A stretch of DNA of 64,000 nucleotides, taken from NCBI GenBank assembly GCA_033439265.1, contig JAVTVX010000030.1:5334501-5398500 (forward strand). Reading direction: 5' to 3'. Made by a program: the position numbers and the translations under genes. The notes under the pieces are model-generated. The model did not search any database. It had not been told where the DNA came from and was given only the letters and a program-made list of their open reading frames with translations. Position 1 is the stretch's first letter; each line of letters begins with the position of its first letter. Below, piece by piece: positions 1-11,330 of the stretch. This stretch comes from Dillenia suffruticosa. Taxonomy: Eukaryota > Streptophyta > Magnoliopsida > Dilleniales > Dilleniaceae.

Positions 1-900
1 AAAAATAGAACTAAAATTATTAAATTATGATAGATTTAGTCATGAAAAACCAAATAATTAAGCTAAAGTGAGACATATTTTTAATTAGAGAATTATGTAT
101 TTTCTAATTATTAAAATTTTTATGTCCAAATTACTATAAAGTTTTAAAACTTCTTTTTTCTTTTTAAATTACAACAACAAAATTTCACATTATTGATTTA
201 TGTTTGTTAAGAAGGCAAAAAAAAAATGGAAAAAAAAAAAAAAAGAGGAAAGGAGGCCAACCAAAATATATATATTTCAAGGACCTGAAGAAAAATGGAT
301 ATAATATTGGGGGTGTTCAAAGTATTAATCTAGAACCGAAGGGTGCTTGGATGGATAGGGCCCACAAAAGCATGTTAAGTGGGCCCGGAAGATGTGAATT
401 TAAGGACCAAATAGAAATTTTTAAGGATTTGTGATTAGGACACTCCAAACAAAATCTGAGTGGGGATTCTTTGAGGAAAATAATTTAAAGAGAAATGATT
501 AAGAATGATAACTGCATTATAAAAAACGGTGAGGGAACTAATTGTAATTAGAAATCCGAAAGTACAAGCGGAGCCCCGAGCCTACCGGCAATTGCCCACA
601 TTCTTAATTTTCAAAAGTTTTTTTTTTTTTTTTTTTTTAACCAAAATGAAGAAAGAAAAGTGAGTATTTTCTAGGACGACATTCATTCTGGTATTATTTT
701 TGTTCAAACACGCTAAATTGCAAAATTCGTGTGTGATCCGATATATTAGTGCTATCATAACTAGGTAGTACTTATTCAAAAACAGGATCTCATATTCTAA
801 ATTTAGAAATTTAAAAGTATCCAAAGTAATTCAGTAATCCCTTTCTAAGTTAAAAAAGAAAAAAAGACTTTCTGGTTTCAAGAAAGAAAAATGTATTAAC
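1..900. other. AT-rich spacer, no gene seen
   Basis: No convincing coding sequence. A short plus-strand reading frame near 204-434 is driven by poly-A read as lysine codons, and a minus-strand one near 582-824 covers a poly-T run. Homopolymer tracts sit at about 224-244 and 619-638. Confidence 0.5.
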
Positions 901-1083
901 GGATAGTTGGTTTAATAAAATAAAATATTAAATATTTTAACAAATTTTTGAGTTTAAAATTTAGAAATAGAAAAAATTACGATAAGAGAATCGTCTCCTA
1001 AAATGATCCTTGTAATGATCGAGCTAAATTAGTTAGACGAAATTTAGATATTGGTGGTAAAACTCAACTTATACCAAAAAAAT
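901..1083 (+). mobile_element. SINE copy, family S1 (tRNA-derived)
   Basis: This aligns by eye, end to end, with the better preserved copies at 62107-62298 and 63771-63968. The tRNA-like head has the A-box remnant TAGTTGGTTTAATA and the decayed B-box GAGTTTAAAATT. An ATGAAAAAA-like middle and a 3' end ACCAAAAAAA follow. The B-box is mutated and no clear target-site duplication is visible, so this is an old copy. Confidence 0.55.
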
Positions 1084-1634
1084 AGAGAGAGAGTCCCTAG
1101 GGGGACAACGTAGTGGTACAAATCTCTCTCATTTAATCTGGTGATTTTATATTTAAATTCTTATACAATCAAGAGAAAGAGATTGTGATCGTTAAACATT
1201 TTTTAAAGAAAGGAGAAATAAGAACAAATTTCTCAAAAAGAGAAAATCCAGTTCCCACTCAACCTTGACTTAAGGAAAAAAGAAAAAGATTTAAATAAAT
1301 TTGTGAACCCTTTGCTCTTTACCCCTTGCCGAAAACGTGGGACCTTGGACAAAGGTGGTTTCCAAGCTAATGTTGTAGTTTATCTGTTGTGCCTTGTGGT
1401 GAATTCTTAACTCACAAAAGAAAACAACCGAGACTTGGCTAATGTTTGTCTCCTACCAAGGTCCTGAGGTGTCCCCATGCTAGGCGCTTGGTCCACAAGC
1501 ATGCGAAGCCCAAGCCCAATTAAGTTGACAGCAATGGAGTCGTTAGATGTGGGTTTATCAACTAATATACTAAAGAGAGTGGACTTTTAATATTCATTTG
1601 AATGGTATAAGCCAAAAATTACGTGATTTATTTA

Positions 1635-1800
1635 TTTATTTTTGGTATATTACAAATTAATATTTGAAGTTATCTTTCGATTAATCTGATTTGAATATTG
1701 TCGAATCTATTTTAGGGGTAGTCTTTTTCATACCCAAATTTTAAATATTATATTTAATTAAGAGATATAATATTTTTACCTATTATATCGACTATAATAT
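1635..1800 (-). mobile_element. SINE copy, family S1, decayed
   Basis: Read on the minus strand it shows the family order: a tRNA-like head, a middle ending in TTTTTCATACCC (plus-strand sense), and the 3' end as the plus-strand start TTTTTGGTATA. It is AT-shifted relative to the family and lacks a clear target-site duplication. Confidence 0.5.
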
Positions 1801-3959
1801 GATGCAATTTAGATTCTAAAGAAAGTTTCTTTCTTGATACTATTTCTCCTTCCGTTTCATTCTCTCATTCTCTCTCTGCCATACTCTTAAATCTAGAATC
1901 TCTGCCCACAAAACCCTAGATCTAGGACGTTTGTTAGTTTTGGTAGTTAAATGAAAAGAAATGCCGATGAGTTATAGATCAACCAGCATTGTCTTCCCTC
2001 TTCTTATAAAAGGTTTTGAGTTCGAATATTTTTATATACCAAAAAAAAATGAGAAGAAGTCTCTTACGGATAGGTTAAACAGTAAAATCTCTCCACTTCC
2101 ATTTTTTTTTTCTCCGATTTAATTCCATTTGATTATAATTTTTTATAAAAAAAAAGAGAAAAGTTTACGAAGAGAAATCCAAGGGCCCAAAACAAGACCC
2201 AAGGAGAAAGTGGTTTATCATTTGGGCCGTCTTGGGGCTCATAGCATTTTTTTTTTTTTTTTTAGTACAGAGGGCTCATAGCTTTGATGCGAAGATTTTC
2301 TTGCAAGCCTTGGCCTAAAATGATTTTTTTTTTAAAAAAAAAATCATCGATATGCTGTGATCACAATTTTAGAAGGCTCTTTTGCAAAAAAATAAGCTGC
2401 GTGATGAATATGGATTTGGATTGTTTTGTGTTTTTGTTGTTTTCCAAAGACAAATATGTATGTATATATATATATATTTAGTAATTAAAAAGTAGAAGCA
2501 TGTGACTAGCAAACAATTTTGAGCCCCATCAGTGGGTAGGGATGATAGTTTTCTGGCGGCTGAGAGAGTTAATGGGTTCCTTGTCTGCCATTTGTCTTCA
2601 ATGATTTTGCTGATGGGAGGCTACGTCAACTTCAGTTAATTCTTTGATTTTGACAACCTAAGTCCCTCCTCCATTATGTCGCCTCTTACATATATAAGAT
2701 GTTTGAAAGAGTTTAAAATTTAAAATAACATAAATTATTATTATTTTTAATTTTGTGTTACCAGATTTTTTTCGATCAGAATAAAGAAGTTTGAATATTT
2801 TCTATCGTTATATAAAAGCTAAAAAATCAATTAACACACCAGTTTTTCTTTTCGTAGTTAGCTTGTATTTTAGAGAAAACAAAAGCACATTGTCTCTCAA
2901 CATCACCTTTTATTGCTCAAGCCAACTCTTCCTTCGTTTGTGAAGACTTTGCATTTTTGCTCCTTCTTTTTTTTTTTTTTTTTTTTTTGAAGTTTTGGTT
3001 ATACACTGTTGGTTTGTGAAGCTACAACAGTTTGTCTAGGGCATTTTTATGGCACCTTCTTAAATTATTAGGAAATAATTGTGGAAGGTGATGCAAAAGG
3101 AGGGTCCTTGGTCCATTGTCATTGGCATAAAACCATCCAAGCTTGCCTGCAATAAGAATAAAGTTATGTTCTCTTTAATTAGTTTGTTGAGGTCACATCA
3201 TTTTTCCTCTTGATCTCATTGTGTTATGTTTTCAGATATGAAATACCATTTCAACTTCTATTTTATTTTGCAATTGAAATATTTCAAATAAGTGCATCAA
3301 ATACATTTAATTATTTCATTGATTATACAGCCAATATTGTTCTACAAAGCAATCAACCAAAGAGAAAAATTGTTTGATGTCTCTCCAAACATGACAAACC
3401 TTATTAATGGATAATTAATTGATTTGAAGCCTTAATGTAATGCTAATCATAGTAAAGCTAATTTTTCTTTTCTTTTTTTTTTTTATGGGTAATGTTAAAG
3501 TGGACCTTGCTAAAGATTTAAGTGAATCAATATCTATGTAATAATGTCGCACAAGTACATAAAGATATTATAAAAGGAACATATTTTATATCATTGTAGC
3601 GTTTTTAATTTATTTAGTAGCTGTATTGTGGAGGGTTACTATGATTGTGTTACTCTAAACCTACTATTAAATAAAAATGTTTATATAATAATCTATATAG
3701 AAAAGAAGTTTCTTTCTTTTTTTTTTTCTTTTTACTTATTTAGTCTCTTTAATCAAATTACCAAATTATAATCAATTGTAATTTGACGTTGAGGATATGA
3801 AAAAACGTTAGAGATATTATTTTGATAATCTTTTAAATATTGAAGGTATAAAATATATCGGTGATATCGTGATACATGTACAAGAAATCAATAAGAATTT
3901 TAAATGCAAAAATTGTTCTCATAAAAAAAGAAAGACCTTAAAAAAATAAATAATAGTAA
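1801..3959. other. Spacer, no gene seen
   Basis: Mostly AT-rich. A stretch around 1960-2050 has a B-box-like GAGTTCGAATA followed by a poly-A run and may be another tRNA-derived SINE fragment, but I could not define its ends. Poly-T runs occur at about 2247-2264 and 2968-2989. No reading frame with recognisable protein motifs was found. Confidence 0.4.
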
Positions 3960-5375
3960 AGTCATAAGGCGTAATGACATCTCTATTAAGGTGTGGAAGT
4001 GTTTGAATAAAGTAGGGATAGAAATATTGATGAATTTTTGTAACAAAATTTGACAAATAAAAAAAATTGCTCAAACATAGAGGGAGAGTACAATTGCACT
4101 ATTATTTAAGAATAAAGTTAACATATAAAATTGCTCTAATTATAGGAGAATTAAATTTATTAGTCATACTATGAAATTGTGAGAGATAGTGATACTGCAT
4201 AAATTGAAATTCAATTCGAGTCCATTTCAGGATGATCCACCACTGAGCCAGTTCACTTACTCAAACATTTGATGTAAATATTTAGAACATATAAGAAAGA
4301 CTTGCATATGGTTTTTAATAATTTAGAAAAAAATATATAATAAGGTTACGGTGACATTGCAGTGGTCATTGATGAAAAAGGAAAAAACCTTAAAATACAT
4401 TGATCACATTAAAAATATGCATGAGAAAGCCGTTACCGATGCAAGAAGTCTCAGGAGTTAAAATGATAATTTTCTGATTAATATTGAAATTCATCAAGAT
4501 TTAGTAATAAATCTCATCTTTTTTTTGTTGATACATAAAATAATGAAAAGTATTTAAAATAAAATATTATGGTGTTTACTTTTTACAAATGATATAGTAC
4601 TAATCAATGAAATTAAGGAGGGCATTAGTATTAAATTGAAGTTACGAATGGATATATTAGAATCCAAAAAATTTAAATTGAATCAATTAAAAATTGAATA
4701 TAAGAGATATATATTTGGTGGTAGTGATTAAAATGATAAAAAAATGATTAAGTTATAAGGATATGACGTATCAAAGAATATACATTTTAAATATTTTGGA
4801 TCTATCATCTAAAGTGATAATAATATAGAATGAGATATAAATCATAGAATTCAAGTAAAATGGATGAAATAGAGAAATGTATTTGAATTTTTTTGTGATC
4901 GTACGACATTATTACAGTTGAAAGAGAAGTTTTATAGAATCACAACAAAACTTGTATTATTATATAATATAAAGTGTTGAACCATTAAATAATAATAAAG
5001 TATAAAATGGTTTTACCTGAAATAAGAATACTCATATGAATGTGTAGTAAAATTAGGAAAGATATAATTAAAAATGAAGAGATATTTACTAAATTAAAAG
5101 TGAATTCAATTATGGAAAACATTAGAGAATATTGCCTAAAATGGTTTGAATATATGCAATGAAGAACCAAAACACGCTGGTTAGAAGGAATGGAATCTTA
5201 AATATAGAAAATTTAGTGAAATGTCAACAAATACTATTTAAAAATATGGATATAAATTATTCGTAAAAATATAAGTATTAAGAGTTTAGTTAAAAAGATA
5301 AATTTAGATAAAAATAAGTGACGTATGAGTATCTAAATTAACTAACTTAATACACTAATCATCATCATCATCATT
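3960..5375 (+). mobile_element. LINE retrotransposon remnant (RTE-like), reverse transcriptase
   Basis: A heavily decayed non-LTR retrotransposon. With stops and small frameshifts ignored, the plus strand gives successive pieces of a plant LINE reverse transcriptase: a piece like FKNKVNIxNCSNYR near 4120-4160, an HTMK piece near 4165, an IWF..KIYNKV stretch near 4305-4345, NMHEKAVTDARS near 4415, the palm segment LFTNDIVLIN near 4580, and a C-terminal thumb-like stretch with HRI..KWMK, LKEKFYR and IRKDIIKNEEIFTKL up to about 5190. The polymerase motif expected as F-A-D-D reads F-T-N-D, so the first catalytic aspartate is gone. The copy ends near an (ATC)n tract at 5361-5375; a short simple-repeat tail is known in RTE elements. 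The 5' end, with the endonuclease domain, was not found. The RTE assignment rests on the order and wording of these motifs; another LINE clade is possible. Confidence 0.72.
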
Positions 5376-5932
5376 GTAATCTAATTTCAAAAAACTAGCA
5401 AGATGTACCCTACGCTTCTTTAATCCACCTTTGGACTGAGTGGCAGCCTCAACCCAAATGGAAGTGTGATGTATCTATAAACTCGAGATTATAAATGGAT
5501 TTGATTACCATTCTGATCACCTCTTTCATGATATTTTCTATAGATAAAACTATTGTGAGTGATCAAAACTTAGACCTATCTTTATTTCTTTATAGGTTGT
5601 AGTGTCAGCATTGAGTGATCGTGGACTTACAACATACTTTACATCTCTAACAAGTAAATCTCAAAGGAAGGATTTGACAATACTACAAATGAAAGGGTGT
5701 AGACTAGGGGAGAAAGAGAGGTCGAAGTAGAGTTTTTCCGAAGCCAAGGCTTTGACTTTGAACTCTATCATGACTTGCATGCCATCTTGTTTCAGAATTT
5801 CAGTTACTTTTTCTTCGATTCTTTTTCTATTTAGCTTCTGCATTGCAAATTCCTCTAGATTCTCCATTGAATTTTGTGGGAGAGAAAGAGAGCATTTCAA
5901 AAAGGGAGAGCATTTTGTATATGCAAAGAGAA
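5376..5932. other. Spacer downstream of tRNA-Gln
   Basis: No gene recognised. The segment immediately left of the tRNA lies downstream of its 3' end on the minus strand; T-runs on that strand near 5898-5902 could serve as an RNA polymerase III terminator. Confidence 0.35.
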
Positions 5933-6004
5933 AGGTTCCACCGAGATTTGAACTCGGGTTACTGGATTCAGAGTCCAATGTCCTCACCACTAGACCATGG
6001 AACC
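5933..6004 (-). tRNA. tRNA-Gln (anticodon CUG)
   Basis: On the minus strand the 72-nt sequence folds as a complete tRNA. The acceptor stem GGTTCCA pairs with TGGAACC, with discriminator T. The A-box lies in TGGTCTAGTGGTGAGG, the anticodon loop is CTCTGAA (anticodon CTG, glutamine) and the T-arm and B-box are GAGTTCAAATC. No intron and no encoded CCA are present, as expected for a plant nuclear tRNA gene. The internal A and B boxes form its own RNA polymerase III promoter. Stems look fully paired, so the gene may be active; only the terminator is weak, a short T-run directly after the gene. Overlapping short open frames on both strands here are chance. Confidence 0.95.
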
Positions 6005-6906
6005 TTTGATGTGTGGAATAAATTTTCCAAATGCCCTGAACTTATCCTTGTGTCTATCAGTTTTAATGCACTTCTCGCTGATGCATAGGAATATACTTAT
6101 TTTTACATTAAATTATTAATTTTTAGACAAAATAATATTGGATAAAAGACACTTTAAAAAAAAATTAATCAAAATCTTTAATTTTGTATTATAAATCTCA
6201 GGTTAGCATAAAAAATTTTAATGGTGTAGGATGCAAATATATTTTATTTTTGTCTTTTTTGTAAGAATGAGTAAGAAAAAATTTGTAAATGTTTTTTTAT
6301 TTTTTTAAATTATCCAATAGCATCCTTGAAGGAGATAAATCTTGTTTTTTCAAATTTATTTTGTCACACCTAATTTTAGCTAATTCAACCTATGATCAAG
6401 TTTCATCATCATTATTTAAGTTTATATTGATAGTTTATTTTATATCTTTTCTTTCATTATTTATATTTTTAATTTTTAACTTTTAATTTTTAATTTTTAA
6501 TTTTTAATTTTTCTATTTTTGATTTCAAACTTTAATTTTATATTATTTTATTATTTTTCTCTCTTTTTTATTATATTGATATCTTAAATGGTCGATTTCA
6601 AAATTTAAGATTAAACTTAATTTTATTGTTATTGTATTGAAAGTTTCTATTTTGTTTTATCATGTTTATGCTTAAGATAGAATATGGACAACAATTGCGA
6701 TTGTGACAAATCTAACTTGTTGAAAGAGGAAAAGAAAAATGTACATTTTATGATCTTTTACTTGGAATCAACTTAAATTTTAGAGAAATCTGAGAAACAA
6801 TATATCAAGTTACTTGATTCATCAACAGCATACTGAACTTACCGTTTGAACTCCATTTTTTTTCCAATTATTATACGATAAAGATATATATACATACGTA
6901 TATATA
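6005..6906. other. AT-rich spacer with short ATTTTTA-type repeats
   Basis: No gene seen. A run of imperfect 7-bp units (TTTTTAA) lies at about 6470-6513. The right edge ends in a TA-rich tract that abuts the 5' LTR of the next element. Confidence 0.45.
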
Positions 6907-7606
6907 TGATGGAGCACGGCCCAAAGGCCCATCATATGAGATTCAAGATCCTTTAAACCCATAGTCCAACAAATCAAAGTACAGTATACCTCTTGGTTAG
7001 GCAAACATAACTCACCCTCTCGATACCTATCAAACAGGCCCTTCTCGGGTGGTCAGCTGATCGGCTTGGCATCTCTTCGGCAGTCGGTGTTATCATTTGA
7101 TCAACCAAAATTATATTCACTTTTTCTTAAATCACGAAAATGATATCCCGTAATTATAAAGGATATCTTTATCTCTTATAAATAAGAAAAGTAATCCCTT
7201 GATAATTCGGATTTTTCTGACTACTAAAATTTTAAATCTCTTGAAAATCATTCACTATGAATTTTGTAATTTCAAGACACTTTCACAAAGAAACTAGGTT
7301 TTCTATACCTCGGTAACATATGGAACTTATCATGCACATAGACTATATATATATCACAAAAGGCTGTCAACCAAGTATGGACTCTGAACTCTTCGCTTAG
7401 CATACAAAAGGCATTACAGATTTCTCTCTCTTTAAATCTGTCTTATATTTTCAAAAACTGATCTCTGACTTGAACGTCGGAGTCTCCTCCATTGGAACAC
7501 CCTTCGATGGCTTTTTGCAGGTTCTATCAACCAGATGGTCCAACAATTACTCATCCGATTCGAGTTAGCGGATCTATTATTTGTGAAACAAGACCTACCT
7601 CCAACA
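6907..7606 (+). repeat. 5' LTR of Tat element 1
   Basis: It matches 12854-13553 along its whole length. It carries a TATA box (TATATATATA, about 7344-7353) preceded by GAC, a position conserved in the 3' LTR, which probably marks the U3/R transition. It starts TG and ends CA. Confidence 0.85.
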
Positions 7607-7711
7607 GATTGACATTGTTTGTGGGAAACAGACTGATTTTTAGCCAAACGTGCTTTTTATCTTACTTTTTTCTTTCGCAATTATGACACTAACCAAAAGA
7701 AAAAGACAAGC

Positions 7712-8050
7712 GATCACTTTTGATGACAACAATTTGGTGGGGGTCAATATGGATTGAAATGACCTGCTAGTTATTACTGTCGGAATAGGATCATTACTTG
7801 TCAAAAGAACTTTTATTGATCAAAGAGCAGATTAAGATACCCTCTTTTGAGATACCTTCCAACGAATGGACCTTACTCATTCCCGTCTTCAATCCCCCGA
7901 TGGACTCTTAAAAGGATTTTCCGATGAGTACATATTTTTAGAAGGCATTATTTCGCTGGCTATGATTTTAGGAATGCCTTCTCATCATGCTACTACCAGA
8001 TTTACTTTTCACGTGGTTGGACTCTATCTCCTTAGAATGCCATCTTAGAC
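7712..8050 (+). pseudogene. Retroviral-type aspartic protease remnant (Tat element 1)
   Basis: The plus strand encodes a Tat-type protease: ITFDDNNL, a hydrophobic stretch ending RTFID, then DTLF and DTFQRMD, and a flap-like GFSDEYIFLEGII at about 7910-7955. Such a protease would cleave the Gag-Pol polyprotein. The active-site triplet expected as D-T/S-G reads D-Q-R, and several in-frame stops interrupt the region, so it is dead. An open stretch of 60 codons at 7866-8048 is the best preserved piece. It belongs directly upstream of the RT region. Confidence 0.6.
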
Positions 8051-8279
8051 CATCCTAATTTGGATGGTCTCGAAGCATTACCGAGTATGAAACACATGAA
8101 AATTAAGTTTAGAATGCCTTTAGGGGTCGTGATACTTCATGGTGACCTTAGCCCACCAACCATCCCCATGGCAAAGAATGAAAGAAAAATCCTTTCAGTA
8201 GAAATCTTGGAACTTAGAATGACGTCGTGCAACTGTCCAAGTCTCAACCTGGAAAGAAAGTAATCGAAGTTCCTATCAT

Positions 8280-9270
8280 GGATGTACCAAGACAGACAAT
8301 CCAAGTTGGAGCCCACCTACCTTCATCTCTCCAGAAAGCAGTTGTGGATTACCTTCATCTACATTTTAAAATCTTTGCATGGTCTCCGAAAGACTTGCCA
8401 AGTATCCATCGTTCGATCATAGTCCACAAATTGATTATGGATGTGAATCGTAAACCTGTAAAGTAAAAAAAGAGAGTATTCACATTGAAATGCCGATTCG
8501 GGATACAAGAAGAGGTCCCAGAAGCTTTTAACAATAGGATTTATTCAAGAAGTAGAATATTCTGAGTGGTTAGCCAATGTAGTCATGCTAAAAAAGGTTA
8601 ACGACAACTAGAGAACATATGTAGACTTCATCCTCAATAAGATATGTCCGAAAGATAGTTACCAACTTCCTAATATTGACAAATTGGTAGACAACTCCTC
8701 AATCCACCAATTCTTGACTTTTATGGACACTTACTTGGGTTATAATCAAATATGCATGGCCATGAAAGACTAGGAGAAGACAAGTTTCATAACAGAATTT
8801 AGCATTTATTGCTACAAGATCATGCTTTTTGACCTAAAAAATGCAGGGACAACTTTTCAACGATTAGTTAACAAGGTTTTAGTAGACAACTCAGTAGAAA
8901 CATAGAAACCTATGTCCACAACATACTCATCAAGAGTGCTATGAAAATCATGTTACAGACTTGGAGGAAACATTCAAAATGCTGGAGCATTACAACATGA
9001 GACTGAATCTGACAAAGTACACATTTGGGATTACATTAGGAAAATTCTTGGGTTTCCTAATTAACAACTGGGGAATCGAGATAAATCCGGAGAAGATATA
9101 AGCCATACTCGGCATGGTGCCACCGAGAATACTTAAGGAAATGCAACGTCTCATAGGGAGGATCGTAATTTTAAATCGGTTCATGTCAAAAGTAGGAGAA
9201 AAATATAAGCCCTTATATGATGTTCTGAAGAAGTTCTAGAAATTTGGATGGAGACTAGAGTGCCAAATAG
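8280..9270 (+). pseudogene. Reverse transcriptase remnant (Tat element 1)
   Basis: The N-terminal part is readable at 8227-8466: FAWSPKDLPSIH and VHKLIMDVNRKPVK, typical of the start of a Ty3/gypsy RT. Further on come GYNQICMAMKD and EKTSFITEFSIYCYK (about 8735-8815), NAGTTFQRLVNKV (about 8840-8880), the catalytic box near 8921-8932, and a PEKI.AILGMVPPRILKEMQRLIGRIV-like end near 9090-9170. The box expected as Y-V-D-D reads Y-V-H-N, so both metal-binding aspartates are lost. Many stops are present. Confidence 0.7.
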
Positions 9271-9739
9271 CATTTGAACAGCTCAAATAATATCTCACAT
9301 CATTTGCGCTACTCTCTCGATCTATTTTTGATGAGAAACTCTACCTTCTCCTCTTCATTTCTGATTGATCACTCTCTTTGTTCTTGTAAAACAGGAATCT
9401 ATTATACAAAAACCTATGTACTATATCAGCCGTATACTTTGAGAGTCAGAAGTTAACTAACGACCTATCAAGAAAATGAGGCTTGCCCTAATAGTCATCG
9501 CCAGGCGCTTTCGGCCTACACAATTATGGTATTGACGAACCAGCCTTTAAGGCGGATTTTGCAGAAGAGGGACAATTCATGTCGGCTCATCAAGTAGAGT
9601 ATTGAGTTAAACAAATCTGACATCAAATATCAACTGAGACCAACGATTAGAGGGCAAGCTCTCACTGATTTTATCCTCAAATGTACATTCCCGATTACCT
9701 TCGAGGAGGACCTTGCCGATAACCAAAAAGAATGTCCAT

Positions 9740-10060
9740 TATTGGAGTAGATACTTCATTTGAACGGATCCTCGAACTCCTCAAGAAGTGGTGTCGGGCT
9801 CAGCCTCATTGGTCTAGACGATTTCAAGGCTGAGTCGTTTTGATTTCGAAGCAACTAATAACCAGACCGAATATGAGACTCTTCTAACCAGATTGCGAAT
9901 TGTAGTGTCTCTAGGAGCCCAAAACATTCGGATCTTAATCGACACCCAACTTGTCATTAGGCAAATTAAAGGAATTTATAAAATGAAGGAGCTGATGATG
10001 ATAAAGTACTTGTCCAACTTACAAGAAGCAATGAACAAATTTGACAGTGGACATATAGTA
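9740..10060 (+). pseudogene. RNase H domain remnant (Tat element 1)
   Basis: The segment EATNNQTEYETLL (about 9847-9885), followed after a shift by GAQNIRILIDTQLV and KYLSNLQEAM (about 9910-10040), is the Ty3/gypsy RNase H core with its central catalytic glutamate and the later aspartate. This domain removes the RNA strand during reverse transcription. The first catalytic aspartate region (near 9760) is damaged. From 9893 to 10531 the frame is open for 212 codons and runs on into the integrase zinc finger. Confidence 0.65.
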
Positions 10061-10239
10061 AATTCCTTGATTGGAGAACACGGGACCCAAACGCTTTCCA
10101 AGCTGGCCAGTTCTGACACGATTGCAACCAACCGAACGATCTATATCGAGACCTTGCCATACCCAAGCATTGATAAGTCTGAGCAGATCTTGTCGGCAAA
10201 TGGTTCACCAAGTTGGAAGGACTCCATACAGGCTTATTT

Positions 10240-11330
10240 GGTAAAGGGCAAACTACCAAATTTGCCTTTTAAGACCACCAAGTTGAGACATAAAGCTACT
10301 CACTATGCTATTATCAATGGAGACCTTTACAAGAAACCCTTCTCCCATCCATACTTAAAGTGCTTGACACCTAAAGAAAGAAATTATGTGCTCAAAGAAA
10401 TCCACGAATGGATATGTGGAAACAACTTAGGCGCTCGAAATCTAGCAAATAAAGCTCCTCGGCGAGGGTATTTTTGGCCAACCATGAAGGCTGACGTTGA
10501 TGATTATGTCAGAAGGTGTGACAAGTGTTAACGCTTCTTGTCGGTATCATGCCAGCTCTCTATCAAATTCTACTCGATAGCAAGCTTGTGGCCTTCATGC
10601 AATGGGGAATGGACAACTGTTCCCACCAGCTATCGGATAATGAAAATTCCTAGTCATGGCAATCGATTGCTTTACTAAGTAGGCAAAAGTTGAGCCGCTA
10701 GCCCGGATCACCACCAGCAAGATACAAAATTTCGTGCAGATATCCATTATCACTAGATTCGGCATATCTCATGTTCTAATTACTGACAATAGTAAACAGT
10801 TTGACAATAAGAGATTTTAGGACTTTTGTAACAAACTGGAAATACAGGATAGTTTCACCTTCGTTACATACCCCGAAGCTAACACTCTCGCCGAATTAAC
10901 AAACCAAATAATCCTATAGGGACTTAAGGCTGCCCTAGATGAAGTCAAAAAATCACCGGATAGACGAGTTTTATGGTATCCACTAGACTTATCGAACAAC
11001 GCCCGAAATGGCAACAGGAGAAATATCATTCAATGTAACTTACGGTTGTGAAGTAGTAATATCAACGGAGGTTGGAATTCATTCGCTTCAGGTAGATCAA
11101 TACGAGCAAGAATAGAACGAGCTCACATTACGTAAATAGTTGGACCTACTTCTGAAACTACAGGAAACCACGTTCGCTTGAATGGCCATTTATCAGCAGC
11201 AGATGGCTTGCTATTACAATAGACGGGTAAAAGCCAAGGTATTCAAACTAGGGGATTTAGTCCTTCATAAAGTAAAGGCTACTAGACAACCCCAGGCAAC
11301 ACCTAATTAGGAAAGCCTATATCAAAGACA
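10240..11330 (+). pseudogene. Integrase remnant (Tat element 1)
   Basis: The N-terminal zinc-binding segment is in the open frame ending at 10531: LYKKPFSHPYLKCLTPKE, then KEIHEW, RRGYFWPTMKADV and RRCDKC. Of the usual H-H-C-C set the second histidine appears to be asparagine. The catalytic core follows at about 10650-10960, with MAIDCFTK, a TDN segment (about 10782) and LAELTNQIIL holding the expected glutamate. A C-terminal piece GDLVLHKVKATRQPQ lies near 11250-11300. Several stops separate these parts, so the protein cannot be made intact. Confidence 0.7.

Noticed and set aside
204..434. 76-codon plus-strand open frame, Lys-rich
   Set aside because: Its N-terminal third is poly-A read as lysine; no motif, no splice context, AT-rich spacer.
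5661..6088. Overlapping open frames on both strands across the tRNA
   Set aside because: They read through the tRNA-Gln gene in several frames; a tRNA naturally lacks stops in some frames. No protein motif.
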